Source of the DNA: an uncultured Gammaproteobacteria bacterium
Lineage (GTDB): Bacteria; Pseudomonadota; Gammaproteobacteria; Pseudomonadales; Litorivicinaceae
Length of the DNA stretch: 10,681 bases
Assembly (NCBI GenBank): GCA_913062835.1
Contig: CAJXXD010000014.1
Location: 1 to 10,681, forward strand
Direction of reading: 5' to 3'
The position numbers and the translations under genes are program-made. Shown here one piece after another: positions 6,779 through 10,681 of the stretch. The notes under the pieces were generated by a model, which worked only from the letters and a program-made list of their open reading frames with translations, was not told the DNA's origin and ran no database searches. Positions within the stretch are counted from its first letter, which is position 1. The number at the start of each line of letters is the position of its first letter.

Positions 6779-7879
6779 TTACTCGTCAGTCCCTTGGGTT
6801 TTAGTGATTAATCCGCCTTCGGTAGCGCCTGCTGGCGTCACAGTCAGCCGGGCGCCCACTCTGCGGGCAATGTCTCGATAGGCTTGAGCCACAGTGCCGT
6901 CAGGCTCACTGATCACCGGCGGCTTACCGCGATCTGTCAGCTCGCGAATACTTAAGTCGAGCGGCAGCGCCCCTAACAATTCGGTGTCGTATTCTGACGC
7001 AATTCGCTCACCCCCGCCCTCACCAAATAGGTGTTCGGTATGACCACACTGAGAGCAGCGGTGCAATGACATATTCTCAATGACGCCCAACACTGGGACG
7101 TTCACACGACGAAACATTTCGATTCCCCGGCGCGCGTCCAACAGCGCGATGTCCTGCGGGGTGGTGACCACGATGGCGCCATTGACCGGCACCTGCTGAC
7201 TCAGCGTGAGCTGAATATCGCCTGTGCCAGGTGGCAAATCGATGATGAGATAATCTAAGTTACCCCAGTTGGTCTGTCTGAGCATCTGTGTAAATGCACC
7301 ACTGACCATGGGTCCACGCCAAATGGTCGGTGACCGCTCATTTAACAAGAACGCCATCGACATGACCGGCATACCATGCGCTATCACCGGCTCGAAGGTT
7401 TTTCCGTCATGGGTTTCAGGGCGCTTACCTTGAACTCCCAACATGAGCCCTTGTGACGGACCGTAAATGTCGGCATCCAACAGACCCACGCGACCCCCTT
7501 CAGCCGAGAGTGCTAAGGCTAAATTGACGGCGGTCGTTGATTTACCCACACCGCCTTTACCCGAAGCCACGCAAATCACCTGACGCACCCCAGGCAAGGC
7601 CTCTGTTCCCTCCCGGGCCGGCATCATAGGCACTTCATGCAACACACGAATGAACGCACTCGATACCTCTTTCAGAGACTCCAGTTGCGGCTTCAACTGT
7701 TTCACGAGCGAACGCGTCATGCCGGCTAACGGGTAAGGAAAGGTTAGATCAACCTCAAGCTCTCCATCATCTAACTCACAGCGAGTCAGGACCCCCGACT
7801 CAGCCAAATTGAGATCGCGATAAGGATCCTCATATTCAGAGAGGATCCGTAGGATGCGGGGGGTGAGGTCTGAGGACAA
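6779..7879 (-). CDS. mrp: Iron-sulfur cluster carrier protein ApbC/Mrp
   Basis: Mrp/ApbC is a cytoplasmic P-loop ATPase that binds and transfers Fe-S clusters to apo-proteins. The 366 residues comprise an N-terminal MIP18/DUF59 domain (about 5-85) and the Mrp/NBP35 ATPase domain. The latter has the deviant Walker A GKGGVGKST at 107-115, 'LLDADIYGPSQG' at 133-144, 'IIDLPPGTGD' at 212-221 and the cluster-binding pair Cys275 and Cys278 in 'CSQCGH'. The start is the TTG at 7879. No ATG, GTG or TTG precedes it before the in-frame stop, the next Met is at residue 54 (which would remove most of the first domain), and GGAG lies six bases upstream. It is divergent from metG, a synteny conserved in E. 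coli and Pseudomonas, and it leads the mrp-dcd-purU-folD unit. Confidence 0.95.
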   Translation of the reverse strand: MSSDLTPRILRILSEYEDPYRDLNLAESGVLTRCELDDGELEVDLTFPYPLAGMTRSLVKQLKPQLESLKEVSSAFIRVLHEVPMMPAREGTEALPGVRQVICVASGKGGVGKSTTAVNLALALSAEGGRVGLLDADIYGPSQGLMLGVQGKRPETHDGKTFEPVIAHGMPVMSMAFLLNERSPTIWRGPMVSGAFTQMLRQTNWGNLDYLIIDLPPGTGDIQLTLSQQVPVNGAIVVTTPQDIALLDARRGIEMFRRVNVPVLGVIENMSLHRCSQCGHTEHLFGEGGGERIASEYDTELLGALPLDLSIRELTDRGKPPVISEPDGTVAQAYRDIARRVGARLTVTPAGATEGGLITKTQGTDE

Positions 7880-7885
7880 ATTACG

Positions 7886-7889
7886 CTCC
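7886..7889 (-). promoter_or_regulatory. Ribosome binding site supporting the mrp TTG start
   Basis: On the minus strand GGAG stands six bases before the TTG at 7879. This is ideal spacing and the main evidence that initiation occurs at this non-ATG codon. Confidence 0.65.
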
Positions 7890-7928
7890 GTTTCTTTATC
7901 AATCGGCGAAATAAAAGGTCAGTGCCGG

Positions 7929-7934
7929 TATACT
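7929..7934 (+). promoter_or_regulatory. Possible -10 element of a metG promoter
   Basis: TATACT matches the sigma-70 -10 consensus at five of six positions and would place transcription start near 7941, about 34 bases before the metG start. No good -35 hexamer lies 16-19 bp upstream, so the call rests on one hexamer in the 95-bp mrp/metG divergent gap, where some promoter is expected. Confidence 0.3.
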
Positions 7935-7960
7935 TCATGATCCACTTGCTTAACTGTCAC

Positions 7961-7965
7961 AAGGA
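7961..7965 (+). promoter_or_regulatory. Ribosome binding site supporting the metG GTG start
   Basis: AAGGA lies nine bases before the GTG at 7975. With the N-terminus matching the expected MetG start, it supports GTG as the initiation codon. Confidence 0.6.
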
Positions 7966-7974
7966 AATCGTTCT

Positions 7975-10005
7975 GTGCCAACCCCACAACGCACCATTCT
8001 TGTTACCAGCGCGTTGCCTTACGCAAACGGCTCCATCCATTTGGGCCACATGCTGGAGTATATTCAGACCGATATTTGGGTGCGATTCCAAAAACAAAGT
8101 GGACATCGGTGTATCTATGTCTGTGCTGACGATGCACACGGTACCGCAATTATGCTCAGGGCAGAATCCTTAGGCATCACCCCAGAGGCATTGATTGCCG
8201 ACGTCAAAGCCGAACACGAGTCCGATTTTCGAGATTTCTTGATTGGGTTCGATCATTATTCATCGACCCATTCGGACGCCAACCGGCATTACTCAGAGCT
8301 GATATATCGTCGGGTGCGAGACGCGGGCGGTATCGCTGTGCGCACCATTTCTCAATTGTTCGATCCAGAAAAGCAGTTATTTCTGGCCGACCGATACGTT
8401 AAAGGCGAGTGTCCAAAGTGCGGTGCAGCGGATCAGTATGGAGACAACTGCGAAGCGTGTGGGGCCACCTATGAAGCGCGTGAACTCAAGAATCCAAAGT
8501 CGACTCTCTCAGGCGCCGAGCCCATTTTGAAAGACAGTGAACATCTATTTTTCGAGCTCGGCCAACACAGTGAATTCCTAAAGGAGTGGACTCGATCCGG
8601 ACGTTTACAGCCCGAGGTGGCCAATAAACTCAACGAATGGATCGAAGGTGAAGGCGGTTTAAAGAGCTGGGACATCTCGCGGGACGCGCCCTACTTTGGT
8701 TTTGAGGTCCCAGATCACCCAGGGACCTATTTTTACGTGTGGCTCGATGCTCCCATTGGCTACATGGGCGCCTTTCAGGAATGGTGCGATAAAAACGGAT
8801 TTAATTTCGATTCGGTATGGCATGCCGACAGTGAGGCAGAGGTCTATCACTTCATCGGCAAAGACATCGTCAATTTCCACTGCCTGTTTTGGCCTGCCAT
8901 GCTGAATCAAGCTGGATTCCGCACGCCGACTGGGGTCAATGTGCACGGATTCGTTACCGTGGATGGACGAAAAATGTCGAAATCACGGGGCACGTTCATC
9001 AAAGCACGGACCTATCTCGATGCCTTAAACCCAGAATATCTGCGGTATTACTTTGCCACCAAGCTGTCTGCACGGGTGGAGGATATTGACCTGTCGCTCG
9101 AAGACTTCGTGCAAAAAGTTAACTCAGACTTGGTGGGCAAATGGGTCAATATCGCGAGTCGTACCGCGGGATTTATCCACAAGCGATTTGATGGGCGGCT
9201 GGCCGACAGTTTGGCTCACCCAGCGCTCATTGAGGCCATTCGGGGCCGGGCTGACAGCATTCGGCACGCGTATGAAGAACGTGAGTTTGGCAAAGCCATG
9301 CGAGACATTATGGCACTCGCGGATGACACCAACGCTTGGATTGCGGAGACCGCACCCTGGCAGCTGGCCAAGGCAGACGAAACACTGGATGAGGCGCATC
9401 GGGTATGCACGACGGCACTCAATGCATTTCGTTTACTCAGCCTATACTTAGCCCCGGTGATGCCGCAGTTGGCCTCTAAGGTGGTCAGCTTCTTAAACGT
9501 TCAATCGCTTGACTATGACACCTTAGACGACGTGCTCCTTGGGCATGCCATCGCACCCTTTGAGCCGCTCGTGACCCGTATCGAAATGAGCCAGGTTCAG
9601 GCCATGATTCAACCGGATGAGGCACAATCTGAGGCGTCTGACACAGAATCTGCAGAAGCAGCTGTGGAGCCCATCGCACCCGAGTGTAGCATTGATGACT
9701 TTCTCGCAGTCGACCTCCGCGTGGCCCGGATCACCGAGGCGACAGCCGTCGAAGGCGCAGACAAATTATTGCGATTGACCCTCGATTTAGGGGGCGAAAC
9801 CCGTCAGGTATTCAGCGGCATTAAAGCCGCGTATGCCCCAGAGGATTTAAAAGGCCGCCTCACCGTCATGATTGCCAATTTGGCACCTCGCAAGATGAAA
9901 TTCGGTGTATCCGAAGGCATGGTATTGGCTGCGGGCCCCGGCGGGTCTGACATTTACCTGCTGTCACCGGACTCGGGAGCCATCCCCGGCCAGAGGATTC
10001 GATAG
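7975..10005 (+). CDS. metG: Methionyl-tRNA synthetase MetG
   Basis: MetG attaches methionine to initiator and elongator tRNA-Met. The 676 residues match the long, dimeric E. coli type. In order: the Rossmann catalytic core with '[13 protein letters not shown]' (13-25) holding the HIGH-like HLGH; the connective zinc knuckle with Cys146, Cys149, Cys159 and Cys162 in the MetG1-type '[21 protein letters not shown]' region; '[12 protein letters not shown]' (330-341) with the KMSKS loop; a helical anticodon-binding domain (about 385-535); an acidic, Ala/Glu-rich linker (about 546-570); and a C-terminal EMAPII-like tRNA-binding domain (571-676). Translation starts at GTG. It is divergent from mrp, and its stop codon directly abuts the start of the osmC-family gene, suggesting a shared transcript. 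Confidence 0.97.
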   Translation: MPTPQRTILVTSALPYANGSIHLGHMLEYIQTDIWVRFQKQSGHRCIYVCADDAHGTAIMLRAESLGITPEALIADVKAEHESDFRDFLIGFDHYSSTHSDANRHYSELIYRRVRDAGGIAVRTISQLFDPEKQLFLADRYVKGECPKCGAADQYGDNCEACGATYEARELKNPKSTLSGAEPILKDSEHLFFELGQHSEFLKEWTRSGRLQPEVANKLNEWIEGEGGLKSWDISRDAPYFGFEVPDHPGTYFYVWLDAPIGYMGAFQEWCDKNGFNFDSVWHADSEAEVYHFIGKDIVNFHCLFWPAMLNQAGFRTPTGVNVHGFVTVDGRKMSKSRGTFIKARTYLDALNPEYLRYYFATKLSARVEDIDLSLEDFVQKVNSDLVGKWVNIASRTAGFIHKRFDGRLADSLAHPALIEAIRGRADSIRHAYEEREFGKAMRDIMALADDTNAWIAETAPWQLAKADETLDEAHRVCTTALNAFRLLSLYLAPVMPQLASKVVSFLNVQSLDYDTLDDVLLGHAIAPFEPLVTRIEMSQVQAMIQPDEAQSEASDTESAEAAVEPIAPECSIDDFLAVDLRVARITEATAVEGADKLLRLTLDLGGETRQVFSGIKAAYAPEDLKGRLTVMIANLAPRKMKFGVSEGMVLAAGPGGSDIYLLSPDSGAIPGQRIR

Positions 10006-10416
10006 ATGAGCCAACCGACAAAAGGACGCATTACCGAAGCCGGCACCGATCGATTTTACAACGCGGTTTCGGTTGACGGTCATGACTTTGCCATGGATGA
10101 GCCCACCGAGATGGGTGGCACCGACCAAGGACCGAGCCCCTTCGCATTGGTGGTAGCAGCCTTGGGGGCCTGCACCAATATGACACTCAGAATGTATGCC
10201 GACATGAAGCAGTGGCCACTTGATCAGGTGCAAACCGAGGTCGTGCACACACCAAGCAAAGAAGGGCATCACTTCCTGCGGTCGATCACACTCGAAGGGG
10301 CACTCGACGCCAGTCAGCGGCTCCGTCTGTTAGAAATTGCCAACAAGTGCCCGGTTCATAAACTGCTCGAGGGACAGGCCACAGTCGAATCCTCGTTGAC
10401 CGAGGAGGCCTCTTGA
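10006..10416 (+). CDS. OsmC/Ohr family protein (probable peroxide-active thiol protein)
   Basis: OsmC/Ohr proteins are small dimeric enzymes that reduce organic hydroperoxides through a cysteine pair. This 136-residue protein shows the family pattern: '[19 protein letters not shown]' around 42-60 with Cys56, and '[11 protein letters not shown]' at 111-121 with Cys115, the expected two-cysteine arrangement. It resembles the YhfA-like branch more than classical Ohr, so the substrate is uncertain and I give no symbol. The ATG follows the metG stop immediately (TAGATG), with an AGAGGA-like site inside metG. Its own stop overlaps the rnfA start. A redox role next to metG (methionine) and rnfA (electron transport) is suggestive only. 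Confidence 0.88.
   Translation: MSQPTKGRITEAGTDRFYNAVSVDGHDFAMDEPTEMGGTDQGPSPFALVVAALGACTNMTLRMYADMKQWPLDQVQTEVVHTPSKEGHHFLRSITLEGALDASQRLRLLEIANKCPVHKLLEGQATVESSLTEEAS
10403..10408 (+). promoter_or_regulatory. Strong ribosome binding site for rnfA inside the osmC-family gene
   Basis: AGGAGG, a perfect anti-Shine-Dalgarno match, lies four bases before the TTG at 10413. The spacing is short but workable, and it supports the TTG start overlapping the upstream TGA. Confidence 0.65.
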
Positions 10417-10681
10417 CTGAATTGCTGCTGATCGTCATCTCAGCAGCACTGGTTAACAACTTTGTGCTGGTCCAGTTTTTAGGGTTATGCCCCTTTATGG
10501 GCGTTTCGTCTCGTATTGAGGGCGCTATGGGCATGTCGCTGGCAACCACCTTCGTACTGACCTTGTCTTCCGTCGTTGCCTACAGCATCCAGTCGTTCAT
10601 TCTTGCCCCGTTGGATGCTCTGTGGCTCCGTACCCTAGCTTTTATTGTCGCCATCGCACTGGCCGTTCAGGTCACTGAGAT
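10413..10681 (+). CDS. rsxA: Electron transport complex subunit RnfA/RsxA, 5' part (cut by window edge)
   Basis: RnfA/RsxA is a six-helix inner-membrane subunit of the Rnf complex, which couples electron flow between ferredoxin and NAD to ion transport or, as Rsx, keeps SoxR reduced. About 89 residues are visible. The N-terminus reads [20 protein letters not shown], followed by '[20 protein letters not shown]', which closely matches E. coli RsxA. Cys26 lies in the conserved 'GLCPFMG' segment, reported to bind an intramembrane iron-sulfur cluster in Rnf structures. Three hydrophobic segments are visible (about 4-24, 45-62, 72-86). Initiation is at TTG, overlapping the upstream gene's TGA as TTGA. 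RnfA usually opens the rnf operon, so rnfB and others are expected beyond the window. Confidence 0.94.
   Translation, partial: MTELLLIVISAALVNNFVLVQFLGLCPFMGVSSRIEGAMGMSLATTFVLTLSSVVAYSIQSFILAPLDALWLRTLAFIVAIALAVQVTE

Noticed and set aside
7895..7922. CTGACC / 16 bp / GATAAA as a minus-strand mrp promoter
   Set aside because: Each hexamer matches only four of six consensus bases, and the start point would leave a leader of about nine bases with the ribosome site at its very end.
8659..8946. A 95-codon minus-strand open frame inside metG
   Set aside because: It is a shadow of the highly conserved metG frame, with no start signal or recognisable domain.

Overview
The window looks like a conserved chromosomal segment of a gammaproteobacterium with moderate GC content. 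Its layout resembles the Pseudomonas/Oceanospirillales branch. Three gene sets support this: comEC beside a DUF2062 gene and lolDC; mrp divergent from metG with dcd just downstream of mrp; and the start of an Rnf/Rsx electron-transport locus. I see no mobile element, CRISPR array, tRNA, rRNA or phage gene. Coding density is very high: only four gaps between genes are longer than 10 bases, the longest 95 bp.

Layout. Bases 1-1022 (minus) are the 5' part of comEC, encoding the DNA-uptake channel. A 78-bp divergent gap follows, carrying an imperfect tandem repeat and a small hairpin over the comEC start. Bases 1101-1688 (plus) encode a DUF2062 membrane protein whose tail runs antisense into the 3' end of lolD. 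lolD and a single LolC/LolE-family permease (1612-3541, minus) form the lipoprotein-releasing ABC transporter. Bases 3597-4448 (plus) encode an AmpE/CobD-superfamily membrane protein. Bases 4468-7879 (minus) are a compact unit transcribed mrp-dcd-purU-folD. Bases 7975-10681 (plus) carry metG, an osmC-family gene and the 5' part of rnfA, all abutting or overlapping.

How the genes work together. LolCD extracts lipoproteins from the inner membrane for the LolA chaperone. The mrp-dcd-purU-folD unit combines an Fe-S cluster carrier with deoxyuridine-nucleotide supply and control of the 10-formyl/methylene-tetrahydrofolate pool; FolD and PurU act on successive folate intermediates, and dUMP with methylene-THF are the substrates of thymidylate synthase. 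MetG charges tRNA-Met. RnfA is a membrane subunit of the ferredoxin:NAD or SoxR-reducing complex.

The genes are ordinary and recognisable, and I found no undescribed multi-gene system. The points worth a second look are local: the 77-bp antisense overlap of DUF2062 with lolD, a Val-to-Pro change in a near-invariant FolD signature, an AmpE-like protein that keeps CobD-like motifs, the mrp-dcd-purU-folD grouping, non-ATG starts at three genes, and the repeats in the comEC/DUF2062 gap.
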